Shown one piece after another: positions 1 through 5,834 of a stretch of 11,140 nucleotides of DNA (positions are counted from its first letter, which is position 1; each line of letters starts with the position of its first letter). This stretch comes from Baffinella frigidus (taxonomy: Eukaryota > Cryptophyceae > Cryptomonadales > Baffinellaceae): contig MU646504.1 in the NCBI GenBank assembly GCA_026770585.1, forward strand, positions 514,836 to 525,975, given 5' to 3'. A program made the translations under genes and the position numbers. The notes under the pieces are model-generated. The model saw only the letters and a list, made by a program, of their open reading frames with translations. It searched no databases and had not been told where the DNA came from.

Positions 1-15
1 GGGGGGGGGGGGGGG
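1..15. repeat. poly-G run at window start
   Basis: Fifteen G residues in a row open the window. This may be a real homopolymer or an assembly/contig edge. No function is inferred. Confidence 0.9.
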
Positions 16-428
16 AATGCACCGGGGAAATTGGGAGGAGCGAAGACTGAGTTCGCGAGGCAGTGGGCTGTTGCCTGTTGCAACAGTTGTTGCCTGTAAG
101 GCGTCGCCCACGGCCCCGAGGAAACCCCCCCTCAAGGAGCAGTCGCAATGCGACAAAGAGGTCTATTTCAATCCACTGCTAGGGCCAAGTTTTTGTATTA
201 ATCAACTCAAGGCGAAAATCGAAAATCGAAGTACACTGAACGTGTGTCTCGATCCTAAAGTTGACAGATTTGTGGGGATGTTGACTTTTACAAAATCTCG
301 GGATTCGCAGTGCAGTCCACCAGTTTCACTCCGGGCAGTCTGTTTTCTCCCCAAAGTGGACGGATTTGTACCACGAAGCCTACAAGTCAACTCGAGAATA
401 GTCCGTGAAGGGTTTGGGGGTTATTGAC
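16..428. other. non-coding stretch with repeated AAAGTTGAC-type motif
   Basis: No convincing gene is seen in this 413-bp stretch. A plus-strand open frame covers most of it, but its composition is not protein-like and it contains dispersed repeat words. Two related words lie on the plus strand at about 256-275 and 352-371 (core AAAGTKGACRGATTTGT). The same extended word recurs near 3851-3865 and, inverted, near 4135-4154. If the minus-strand gene proposed here exists, this stretch is intron or 3' region. Confidence 0.5.
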
Positions 429-518
429 CTGATCGATCCTGTACTCGGACAAGGAGACTGTTCGCCCCATGCTGTCTGCATCCGCGAGAAGTGGCGAGGT
501 TGTGTTGTTGATTTTCTC
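429..518 (-). CDS. candidate internal exon of unrecognised minus-strand gene
   Basis: This is a 90-nt segment with a minus-strand acceptor (CGCGCAG) directly before position 518 and a GTCAAT donor directly after 429. It is open in the frame that reads E-K-I-N-N at the start and ends SLSEYRIDQ, giving 30 codons with phase 0 at both ends. The peptide has a balanced composition (TVSLSEYRID near the end) unlike the repeat-derived frames around it. No domain is recognised. It would be the most 3' exon visible of a long minus-strand gene starting near 8618. Short open segments with splice-like borders occur by chance, and one was also found on the plus strand at 5530-5578, so confidence is limited. 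Confidence 0.33.
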
Positions 519-859
519 CTGCGCGATGCGGGAGTGGTCGTGGTCAGCAGTTGTGTGCGCGGGATGGAGAATGTGGTCGGGACCACTGCAAGGCTGCCGT
601 GCAGCCAAGCGCTCTTCGTCTCCGTTCTACAACAACGTGTAGTGTGTCAGAGAACTTCAGATCCTTGTAGTACCAAAAACAACCGCAGGGGGTCTTAGAA
701 TGTGGTGATGCGGGTCTTGTAATCAACAAATTGTCTCTGCCAGAGCGCTACGCAGGTGGGTGTTCGGCCGAATCTCAGAAACACTTTGAAATTATAAACT
801 TGGTTCAATCAAATTTACTGCACAAAACGATCTTTATTACTAATATCAAAGCAAACGAG
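519..859. other. no gene recognised; includes 17-bp word repeated at 1194-1210
   Basis: No supported gene is seen here. A minus-strand open frame around 544-729 has one protein-like patch (DLKFSDTLHVVVERRRR) but no clear splice borders, so it is not called. The word at 760-776 (GTGTTCGGCCGAATCTC) recurs exactly and in the same orientation at 1194-1210. The two copies bracket the MITE at 860-1099. Confidence 0.5.
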
Positions 860-1099
860 TATTGTAGATTTCGGCTTGGCGCGGAATTCACTGCGGGTCG
901 GGGGATCGAGAAAATCGAAAAAATCGTCATGATTTTTGCGTCCATCTAAAGTTTTGTGCTATCTTACGCATGGATTTGATGACAAGATCGCGACCCCCAC
1001 CCATAACATCACACAAAACGAATCATTTTCACTGTTTTTCGTTCCCCGATGTCCCGACCTGATCTCGAGAAATTCCGCGCTAAGCCGAAATCTACAATA
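860..1099. mobile_element. fold-back MITE, about 240 bp, TA target
   Basis: The ends form long terminal inverted repeats. The left arm starts TTGTAGATTTCGGCTT and the right arm is its reverse complement; the arms stay complementary, with mismatches, for about 70 bp through the GCGCGGAATT, GGTCGGG and ATGATT segments. The inverted repeat is bounded by TA on each side (860-861 and 1098-1099), which fits a TA target duplication as in Tc1/mariner-like elements. There is no coding capacity, so it is non-autonomous. The superfamily assignment is an inference from the TA alone. Confidence 0.75.
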
Positions 1100-1332
1100 G
1101 TAATTTTGATTGAAGTTCCAAGATTTTCAATTAAAAGTGTTTCCATATGAAATCTCTCACGCCTCCCAGTTTCTCTCACGCAACCCAGCCACAGTGTTCG
1201 GCCGAATCTCGCACGCCTCGCACTTGGCCTGCTGGACCACTCTAGGCTGGAAGTGTGACTATTTTAAAACAGGGATTCGTTTACAAGTGAAGAAGAAAAA
1301 AAAGGTGTGTAGTAATTTTCACACTGATGGGG
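1100..1332. other. no gene recognised
   Basis: This stretch is rich in CTCACGC/CTCGCACGCC words and an A-rich run near 1290-1305. It contains the second copy of the GTGTTCGGCCGAATCTC word at 1194-1210. The open frames are not protein-like. Confidence 0.45.
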
Positions 1333-1380
1333 GCGTTTGGTCACGTTGCGGGCAGAATTCCGCCCACAACGTGACCACGC
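1333..1380. repeat. hairpin with GTCACGTTG arms
   Basis: The arms GGTCACGTTG and CAACGTGACC flank a short GC-rich centre containing GAATTC. The near-complementary region extends outward to GCGTTTGG and CCACGC. No role is known; it may be the remnant of a small inverted-repeat element. Confidence 0.75.
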
Positions 1381-1508
1381 CTGCCCGTGACTGGTACTAA
1401 ATTTAACAACCCCACATTTAAAATAGTCCCATTTCTAGCCTCAAGTGGGACCCTCGCACACGCGCACGCCTTGCGGTTGTTTTCACAGAGCAACCTAGTC
1501 AACGAATC

Positions 1509-1652
1509 TAATCTCAGAAGATAACGAAACCAGTTCCTTTTCAATAGGAGGTTGCATAGGAGAAATTAGTTGGGGCATCGTAAATTCAACTAGGCCTCCT
1601 AATTAAATGAAACCGATAATGAGGGAGCTGATCCAGTTATCTTTCGAGATGC
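1509..1652. mobile_element. MITE, family B (TMATCTCGAAAGATAAC ends), 144 bp
   Basis: The left end reads TAATCTCAGAAGATAAC and the right end, on the other strand, GCATCTCGAAAGATAAC. Both inverted arms continue into a CAGTTCC-like segment (TIR about 27 bp). The exact 4-bp duplication AATC lies at 1505-1508 and 1653-1656. Removing the element plus one AATC restores GTCAACGAATCGCGTGG, which matches a unit of the adjacent 28-bp minisatellite, so the empty site can be read directly. Sister copies are 6682-6823 and the half-copy at 4783-4851. There is no coding capacity. Confidence 0.88.
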
Positions 1653-1805
1653 AATCGCGTGGTTGGAATCGTCAACGGAATCGCGTGCGGTGGGGATCGT
1701 CAACTGAATTGCTTGCGTTGGGAATCGTCAACTGAATCGCGTGCGTTGGGAAGAGTCAACGCAATCGCGAGCAAGCTCGTCAACGGAATCGCTCGATTCG
1801 GTGGG
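1653..1805. repeat. 28-bp minisatellite (GTCAAC...AATCGC unit)
   Basis: About five imperfect tandem units of roughly 28 bp are present, each carrying ATCGTCAACNGAATCGC. Spacing is 28 bp for the clearest three and about 24 bp for the last. A partial unit survives on the left of the MITE at 1509 (GTCAACG at 1498-1504). An 83-residue open frame across it is a by-product of the repeat. Confidence 0.82.
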
Positions 1806-1860
1806 AGAAGCGGGTTGAAGAGGCACCTCGAGTCGCGTCCGCCTTATGCTGCGCACAGAG

Positions 1861-1885
1861 ACCCTAAACCCCAAACCCTAAACCC
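1861..1885 (-). repeat. short interstitial telomere-type repeat (CCCTAAA)
   Basis: Three consecutive units are present, CCCTAAA, CCCCAAA (variant) and CCCTAAA, lying 5 bp left of the MITE at 1891. The unit equals the Arabidopsis-type telomere repeat. Confidence 0.85.
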
Positions 1886-1890
1886 GGGTC

Positions 1891-2044
1891 TAATCCGGGG
1901 AAATGTTTAATGTAAAAGAAAATGGACCCATATGTGTGCATACGAGTTCGACGAAGGTTAATTAGGGTCCTAAGTAAATTTAATTAGGGCCAGAATCCGG
2001 TTTGATAGTCCATTTTGCCTTAAATTAAATATGTCCCCGGATGA
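1891..2044 (-). mobile_element. MITE, family A (TMATCCGGGGA ends), 154 bp, copy 1
   Basis: The terminal inverted repeats are about 33 bp: left TAATCCGGGGAAATG, right (reverse strand) TCATCCGGGGACATA, continuing to an AAAATGG segment. The exact 4-bp duplication GGTC lies at 1887-1890 and 2045-2048. The second copy at 5330-5483 has the same length and is in the opposite orientation, alignable end to end (shared internal CAAACCGGATTCTGGCCC and AATTAAATTTA). There is no coding capacity. Confidence 0.9.
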
Positions 2045-2149
2045 GGTCGGAGGGGCAACCTCGAGGCGCTTGCCCATCTTATCCCACGGCATCTTCTGGC
2101 CTCGGACCGGAATCTTGCCCGGGCTGTCTCTCCGCGCTCCAGGCGACGG

Positions 2150-2590
2150 GCTGCCTCTCTGCCCACCACAATTGCCACTCACGTCACTGACCGCTGCCGA
2201 GCAAGGACGGGACACAATCACAACGGGGTGGCACGCTGCGCACCACCAGTCCCGCACGTCACGGGGTGTTGCACTGCGCACCACAATTGCCATCCACGTC
2301 ACGGAGTGCCTCTCTCTGCCCACCATGCGTGCCACACATCACGGGGGCTGCCTCTGCCCACCACACGTGCCACACACGTCACGGGGTGTCACGCTGCCCA
2401 CCACCAGACCAGACCAGAACAGACCCTCAACACGTCACGGGGCCTCTCTCTGCCCACCACAAGTGCCAGACACGTCACGGGGTTGTGGTCGCGTATCATC
2501 ATCAAGAAGAAAGGTGCCTCTGCCCACCACACGTGCCATACACGTCACGGGGTGTCATGCTGCCCACCACCAGTCACACAAACGTCACTG
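2150..2590. repeat. ~40-bp minisatellite array (TCACGGGGTGTCACGCTGCC unit)
   Basis: Roughly eight imperfect units are present, each with ACGTCACGGGG followed by CTGCCCACCAC and ACGTGCCACACACG. Spacing is near 40 bp, with longer units where foreign pieces are included (around 2395-2435 and 2480-2520). One more unit (2730-2775) lies on the far side of the MITE at 2592-2729. Because 40 is not a multiple of three, the array gives long look-alike open frames in all three plus-strand frames (His/Cys/Pro-rich). These are not called as genes. Confidence 0.85.
2191..2220 (+). mobile_element. truncated end of MITE family D inside the array
   Basis: The sequence from ACGTCACTGA (2181-2190) through CCGCTGCCGAGCAAGGACGG to ACACAATCA nearly duplicates 2582-2621, where the same flank runs into the complete element at 2592. 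This looks like a copied junction of array unit plus MITE end rather than an independent insertion. Confidence 0.7.
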
Positions 2591-2591
2591 A

Positions 2592-2729
2592 CCGCTGCCG
2601 AGCGAGGACGGGACACAATCATAAAAACTTTGACTTGAATCCTTCAGAATATGGACTTTCAAAATGGAAAAGCCAAGGTGATTTTTCGACGCTGGCTTTT
2701 GATTTCGTGGCAAACTCGCTCGGCAGCGG
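2592..2729. mobile_element. MITE, family D (CCGCTGCCGAGCGAG ends), 138 bp
   Basis: The perfect 15-bp outer inverted repeats are CCGCTGCCGAGCGAG and CTCGCTCGGCAGCGG. Its interior (AAAACTTTGACTTGAATCC, GGACTTTCAAAATGGAAAAG) is shared in the same order with 2950-3097. It sits inside the 40-bp minisatellite array. No clear target duplication was found. It is non-coding. Confidence 0.78.
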
Positions 2730-2863
2730 CGCCTCTCTGCCCACCACACGTACCACACACGCAGGATGTCACGCTGTGCCACCGACTCTTTCCTTCAAGG
2801 ATCTGAACGCCCCCCTCGTCCATCCCCGCCCCTCGCGGGTCCATTCGAGATAAGAGCCCTTAC

Positions 2864-2926
2864 CGAGAGAGAGGAGGGTCCTCCAAAGTGAACTAAATCG
2901 AGGATGGCACTTGAGCCATTTTCGGG
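2864..2926 (-). CDS. candidate internal exon of unrecognised minus-strand gene
   Basis: This is a 63-nt minus-strand segment with acceptor CGCTCCAG before 2926 and donor GTAAGG after 2864. GTAAGG is the best donor consensus in the window. It is open in the phase-0 frame, which reads PENGSSAILDLVHFGG near its start and ends in SSLS, 21 codons. The hydrophobic core ILDLVHF is plausible for a folded protein, but no family is recognised. It lies between the MITE-bearing 2592-2729 and 2950-3097 segments. If real, it belongs with the other minus-strand candidates. The reading frame does not join simply to the 3278-3321 candidate, so an exon is missing or one of the two is wrong. Confidence 0.35.
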
Positions 2927-2949
2927 CTGGAGCGGTTCGAAATCGAACT

Positions 2950-3097
2950 CCGCTGCCGAACGAGGACGTGATTCAATTTTCAAGGGGTTTAAAAACTTTC
3001 ACCTGAATCCTAAGGGAACTGGACTTTTAAAATGAAAAAGCTGGGACCGGATTCTGTTCCTGGCTTTTAAATGAACCCCGGTTTGCCTCGATAGCGG
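2950..3097. mobile_element. MITE, family D, diverged copy (~148 bp)
   Basis: The left end CCGCTGCCGAACGAGGACG matches the family D end at 2592. The right end CCTCGATAGCGG is a degraded inverted partner. Internal words TTAAAAACTTTCACCTGAATCC and GGACTTTTAAAATGAAAAAG parallel the 2592 copy. Divergence suggests it is older. Confidence 0.65.
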
Positions 3098-3271
3098 TCT
3101 GCCGAAGGAAATCGTTGAATCTCGATCGCGTAGTGCGGACGCGGTTCCGACCGCAACGTGCGATGCTCTCGGGGAAGGTACCACTTAGCAGCCACCGGGG
3201 GCTTCACGGATACAGTCCATCTAAACTATGGGTACTAGAATCTTATCCATTGCCCTGGAACCTAACCGGAA
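3098..3271. other. no gene recognised
   Basis: Minus-strand frames here are broken by stops after 10-40 codons. A protein-like start near 3184 has no usable splice border. It is probably intron or intergenic. Confidence 0.4.
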
Positions 3272-3295
3272 TTTCACCTTGAATTCAAGGTGAAA
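3272..3295. repeat. perfect 24-bp palindrome centred on GAATTC
   Basis: The arm TTTCACCTTGAA is followed immediately by its exact reverse complement. The centre is at 3283/3284, with no loop. On the minus strand it overlaps the putative splice donor of the 3278-3321 candidate exon. Confidence 0.9.
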
Positions 3296-3321
3296 AGGTC
3301 TTGGCTCGCTGCTAAGAGGAT
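3278..3321 (-). CDS. weak candidate exon of minus-strand gene
   Basis: On the minus strand a good acceptor (CGATACCTTCCAG) precedes 3321 and AAG|GTGAAA follows 3278. The 44-nt segment reads ILLAASQDLFTLNS plus two bases in one frame and a Pro/Ser-rich peptide ending HLEFK in another, so the frame cannot be chosen. It overlaps the palindrome at 3272-3295. It could be chance. Confidence 0.22.
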
Positions 3322-3361
3322 CTGGAAGGTATCGGGGGGACATGTTCTAGCTCTGCCTGAC

Positions 3362-3452
3362 TTTTATTGTGGCTCGTCCTAAAGGCTTTCTATTCGCCCG
3401 TTTGTTCTGGATTTCTGCTCTTATATAATTCTAAGGACGAGCCAGAATAAAA
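3362..3452. mobile_element. short MITE, 91 bp (TTTTATTSTGGCTCGTCCT ends)
   Basis: The left end is TTTTATTGTGGCTCGTCCT; the right end is its reverse complement with one substitution (GGACGAGCCAGAATAAAA). CTGA occurs at 3357-3360 and 3453-3456 and may be a 4-bp target duplication, though one extra C lies between the left CTGA and the repeat. It is non-coding. Confidence 0.75.
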
Positions 3453-3536
3453 CTGAGGTAGCGCTAGATGTGGCGATGTGGCGATGGCATAGCTCACGTT
3501 TCTGAGGCGAGCTCGTTTCTGAAGGCTCATAGACTT

Positions 3537-3601
3537 TTGTATCACTCAACTCAAGGCTCAAGGGCCTTATTTAGGACCTGTATCGAGAGTAATAAAGAAG
3601 A
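3537..3601 (-). repeat. dispersed ~65-bp repeat, copy 1 (second copy 9897-9962)
   Basis: Read on the minus strand, the segment runs TATTACTCTCGATACAGG, then TCCTAAATAAGGCCCTTGA, then TTGAGTTGAGTGATACAA. It matches 9897-9962 on the plus strand with only a few substitutions. Both copies are preceded by a TTCTTC tract. The 9897 copy lies inside the proposed intron 1 of the plus-strand gene, and this copy lies directly downstream of the candidate exon 3631-3687. Confidence 0.85.
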
Positions 3602-3619
3602 AGAAGAAGAAGAAGAAGA
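3596..3619. repeat. (AGA)n / (TTC)n microsatellite
   Basis: About eight AGA triplets in a row. On the minus strand this is a pyrimidine tract just inside the putative intron after exon 3631-3687. A plus-strand frame reads it as poly-Glu, but that frame is not otherwise gene-like. Confidence 0.9.
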
Positions 3620-3630
3620 TGGGGGCGCAC

Positions 3631-3687
3631 CTGCATGGCTGGAAGAAGCTTGTTGCCAATCATGTTCTTCTGCTTCCCGAGCTTCAG
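3631..3687 (-). CDS. candidate internal exon of minus-strand gene
   Basis: This is a 57-nt minus-strand segment between acceptor AACCCTGTGCAG (before 3687) and donor CAG|GTGCGC (after 3631). The phase-0 reading is LKLGKQKNMIGNKLLPAMQ (19 residues). The pattern QK-M-G--L-P--Q has a passing resemblance to the start of the MLLE (PABC) domain of poly(A)-binding proteins (typically QKQMLGE-L-P-I). This is a weak similarity from memory and not an assignment. The upstream intron side has tandem GAAACCTC-type words (3706-3744). The opposite strand is also open here, so strand choice rests on the splice sites and peptide quality. Confidence 0.33.
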
Positions 3688-3820
3688 CTGCACAGGGTTG
3701 GAGGTGTTTCAGGTCGGAGGTTTCTCAGGTCAGAGGTTTCTCAGAACGGCGCGGTGCGGAATGACGCTGTGTCCGCAACCACTTTAGACGTGATGGTGGT
3801 CAATCAAAAGTCAACGTAAT

Positions 3821-3851
3821 GGCAGAATCTTTCAAATCGAAGGATTCTGCC
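3821..3851. repeat. hairpin GGCAGAATC...GATTCTGCC
   Basis: The 13-bp arms (GGCAGAATCTTTC / GAAGGATTCTGCC, one mismatch) have a short loop. They are flanked by AAAAGTCAACG on the left and AAAAGTTGACGG on the right. Confidence 0.8.
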
Positions 3852-3949
3852 AAAAGTTGACGGTGCGGTCAGAGGGAGTTGACCTTTGCGATTGCCTCCC
3901 CTCAGGTCGAGCGTAGGTAGGAGCGGCGGTGGGGACAGGCGGGGGAACG

Positions 3950-4056
3950 GGGTGGAGTGAGGCAGAGAGTTGAGGAGTGCCAGCCCCGTGGAGTGAAGAA
4001 GAGAGTTGAGGAGTGCCAGCCCCGTGGAGTGAAGAAGAGAGTGGAGGAGTGCGAGG
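3950..4056. repeat. 36-bp tandem repeat, about 2.8 units
   Basis: The unit is CCCCGTGGAGTGAAGAAG followed by AGAGTTGAGGAGTGCCAG. As 36 is a multiple of three, a minus-strand frame repeats HGAGTPQLSSSL. That frame has no ATG or clear splice sites, so it is left as a repeat. Confidence 0.85.
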
Positions 4057-4084
4057 CAAGTTCTAGCCCTGCCTCACACGGTTT

Positions 4085-4120
4085 GGTCTCGTCAATCTGA
4101 CGAGACCGGAAGTCACTTCC
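4085..4120. repeat. two abutting perfect hairpins
   Basis: GGTCTCGTCA-ATC-TGACGAGACC (10-bp stem, 3-nt loop, 4085-4107) is followed without a gap by GGAAGT-C-ACTTCC (4108-4120). The pair would form a cruciform-like double hairpin. Function is unknown. Confidence 0.8.
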
Positions 4121-4177
4121 TCGGGGGTTTGGTGCAAATCCGTCAACTTTTGGAGTGAAAACGAGGAGTCAACCCGA
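4117..4177 (-). CDS. weak candidate exon of minus-strand gene
   Basis: The minus-strand acceptor CCTCTGCCTCAG precedes 4177 and GAGGAA|GTGACT follows 4117. After one leftover base the frame reads RVDSSFSLQKLTDLHQTPEE. The in-frame QKLTDL is encoded by the dispersed word AAAAGTTGACGGATTTG, which argues that this is repeat-derived rather than a conserved exon. Confidence 0.18.
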
Positions 4178-4270
4178 CTGAGGCAGAGGTGGAAGTTGGT
4201 GGGAGAATGGAAGGACCACACGAGAACGCAAGAGGGGCCTCTTTATATGTGGGGGGAAAAGGTTGTACAC

Positions 4271-4358
4271 ATTTGTACCAGGATAAGGTAAAGTAACCTC
4301 GTGCCCGGTAAAAAATATACCAGGCACGAGGTTACTTTTATCGTATCCTGGTACAAAT
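4271..4358. mobile_element. 88-bp near-perfect inverted repeat (hairpin MITE)
   Basis: The left arm ATTTGTACCAGGATAAGGTA plus AAGTAACCTCGTGCC is complementary to GGCACGAGGTTACTTTTATC plus GTATCCTGGTACAAAT. The loop is short and AT-rich. It fits a very small fold-back element. No clear target duplication was found. Confidence 0.8.
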
Positions 4359-4399
4359 TTGAGCATTTGTGTAGTAAAGACTTTATATCTTGGGTTTTA

Positions 4400-4516
4400 A
4401 ATCGGCCCATCTAGCATTCTCGAGTGGGATGGGAGGCTGACATCGACGACGACCGAGAAGAGCCGATCGCCAGGAGACCCGATCCGCTCGATGTCCCAAC
4501 TTCCTCTCTCTTTCTT
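4400..4516 (-). CDS. weak candidate exon with duplicated acceptors
   Basis: On the minus strand a CCCGCAG acceptor precedes 4516 and the frame runs KKERGSWDIERIGSPGDRLF and onward to a stop near 4400. Several GTC sites near 4445-4455 could be donors. Related CGCAG|AAG junctions recur at 4660 and 4777. The 4777 copy reads KTEEGGSDVER, clearly similar to KKERGSWDIER, and the 4660 copy hits a stop after three codons. This is either a tandemly duplicated exon start or repeat-derived noise; the donor cannot be placed. Confidence 0.25.
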
Positions 4517-4670
4517 CTGCGGGAGTGGGTAGGAGGTCGAGTTAGAATCGTTCCGGAAAATGCTCGTATGAGCGGCCGACACGGGGTGCAGTAGTGGCAC
4601 AATGCGTAGCATGTGCGGCGCTGACGCTGGTTGTTTGGCAATAAATTATCAATCTCTCTTCTGCGGGAGT

Positions 4671-4738
4671 GCCCGCGCGTCGGGTGAGGAAGGTTGCTGC
4701 CGGGGACTTCAGTCAACCCCGGGGGTGTCAGAGCCACA
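4671..4738. repeat. 68-bp direct repeat, copy 1
   Basis: The copy contains GGTGAGGAAGGTTGCTGCC, then GGGG, then GTGTCAGAGCCACA. It matches 4852-4921 in the same orientation with about ten substitutions. Confidence 0.85.
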
Positions 4739-4782
4739 GAAGCAACGCTCCACGTCCGAACCTCCTTCCTCTGTCTTCTGCG

Positions 4783-4851
4783 CTCGAAAGATAACTCAAT
4801 CAGTTCCCTCATTATCGGTTTCATTTAATTAGGAGGCCTCGTTAAATTTAC
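4783..4851 (-). mobile_element. half-copy of MITE family B
   Basis: The segment from CTCGAAAGATAACTCAATCA through TTTCATTTAATTAGGAGGCC matches the right half of the 1509-1652 element on the opposite strand. It stops near the element centre and lacks the other inverted repeat. It abuts direct-repeat copy 2 at 4852, so the truncation point coincides with the repeat boundary. Confidence 0.8.
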
Positions 4852-4921
4852 GCCCGGGCACGTCAGGTGAGGAAGGTTGCTACCGGGGGCTTGAGTCAAC
4901 TCCGGGGGCGTCAGAGCCACA
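4852..4921. repeat. 68-bp direct repeat, copy 2
   Basis: Contains GTCAGGTGAGGAAGGTTGCT and GGGGGCGTCAGAGCCACA. See copy 1 at 4671-4738. Confidence 0.85.
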
Positions 4922-5329
4922 CCACACGGTGGACTACGAACCTTTCAGCAAAAGTCAACTTGCCTTGATGAAATTAACTTTGGAGATTTTCTAATGCAAT
5001 TTGGTTACGTAACCCCCCTGGAATCCAGGCCCAACGAATCCCCCGAAGCCCACCGTGTGGGAAACATCCACCCTTCTCCACACTTGGGGGTGGGGGTGCC
5101 TGCCAGAAAAAGGTCGCGCTAATCGGGTCCCTCTGACACGCGGGGTGGAGTGTTCGAAGGGGTCGCCAAAAGTCAATCTTCCCTCAGGGCAATGGGTTTC
5201 AAAAGTCAAACCCGCCGAAATCGGCGGGTTAAACAATCCAGGCTCCTCCTCGAGTCTGGCGTGGCGTGGGGGGGAGTGTGATGAAGCGAGATGGCGCAAA
5301 TCGCGATTGGTCCGGGTCACTGGGTGCTC
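4922..5329. other. no gene recognised; AAAAGTCAA words and small hairpin
   Basis: A 109-residue minus-strand frame spans most of this stretch but is low in protein character. It contains three AAAAGTCAA words (about 4951, 5168, 5201) and a perfect 10-bp hairpin AACCCGCCGA-AA-TCGGCGGGTT at 5209-5230. Confidence 0.5.
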
Positions 5330-5483
5330 TCATCCGGGAACATGTTTAATTTGAAAGAAAATGGCCTATCAAACCGGATTCTGGCCCTAATTAAATTTAG
5401 TGAGGGCCCTAATGAACCTTCGTCCACCTCCTATGAACAAATAGGGATTCGTTTTCTTTTAAATTAAACATGTCCCCGGATTA
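5330..5483 (+). mobile_element. MITE, family A, 154 bp, copy 2
   Basis: The left end is TCATCCGGGAACATGTTTAA; the right end, reverse strand, is TAATCCGGGGACATGTTTAA. The exact 4-bp duplication GCTC lies at 5326-5329 and 5484-5487. It has the same length as the copy at 1891-2044 and the opposite orientation. It is non-coding. Confidence 0.9.
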
Positions 5484-5510
5484 GCTCAGGCACCAACCTG
5501 CGCCCCTCAC

Positions 5511-5551
5511 TCGTAACCTTGCAGCAAGCCAACGTAACCCTGGAGCAAGCC
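5511..5551. repeat. 20-bp tandem duplication
   Basis: CGTAACCTTGCAGCAAGCCA is followed by ACGTAACCCTGGAGCAAGCC. Confidence 0.75.
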
Positions 5552-5604
5552 CCCTTCCCGAACACGTTTTCGTGCAGGTCCGATTGAATCCACCAGCCAT
5601 CCCA

Positions 5605-5716
5605 AGTGGCTCAAATAGTGCCCTGGAAAGTCTTCGGTTTTACCTTGGATCGCGGTCGGATCCGACCCCGATCCAAGGTGAATCGAAAATGCCCCAGCGC
5701 ACTATTTGAGCCACCT
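5605..5716. repeat. 112-bp inverted repeat with central 38-bp palindrome
   Basis: The outer arms are AGTGGCTCAAATAGTGC and GCACTATTTGAGCCACCT, and the middle arms CGGTTTTACC / GGTGAATCG are approximate. The centre (5642-5679) is a palindrome with one mismatched pair, ACCTTGGATCG... around a GGATCC core. This resembles a small fold-back element. A convincing target duplication is not visible. Confidence 0.8.
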
Positions 5717-5834
5717 CCAAGGGCTAGTGGATGGGAGGGCCTTTCGTTGGACCCGAAAGGCGGGGGAGGCGCGGCATCGAAACCAAGCGAAGCGGCACCA
5801 GTCAGCACGCGTCAGCAGCCGGATGCCAACAATT

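Noticed and set aside
17-427. 136-codon plus-strand frame at the window start
   Set aside because: Composition is not protein-like, it reads through dispersed AAAGTTGAC words, and no splice or start context supports it.
405-698. 97-codon plus-strand frame
   Set aside because: It lies opposite the better-bounded minus-strand candidate exon 429-518 and its downstream part is low in protein character.
2031-2853. Three long overlapping plus-strand open frames (136-195 codons), His/Cys/Pro-rich
   Set aside because: They are the three readings of one ~40-bp tandem repeat and run into MITE sequence; no start context, splice sites or protein character independent of the repeat.
2905-2925. Resemblance of CTTGAGCCATTTT to the dinoflagellate spliced leader (GCCATTTTGGCTCAAG)
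   Set aside because: Only a partial, rearranged match; the leader sequence is not present and no SL-RNA structure or Sm site was seen.
3832-4059. Minus-strand Pro-rich frame resembling PPVPPPIPSAAP of exon 1 at 8872-9588
   Set aside because: Similarity is confined to C-rich low-complexity sequence and the frame is built on a 36-bp tandem repeat with no ATG or splice support.
4411-4824. 137-codon minus-strand frame
   Set aside because: It reads across the half-MITE and one copy of the 68-bp direct repeats, so it is a chance frame. The separate 4516 segment in another frame was listed at low confidence.
5530-5578. Plus-strand exon-like segment (TTGCAG acceptor, TGCAG|GTCC donor) reading QANVTLEQAPFPNTFSC
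   Set aside because: Isolated, partly a 20-bp tandem repeat, and on the other strand from nearby candidates. It is useful as a warning that exon-like segments arise by chance here.
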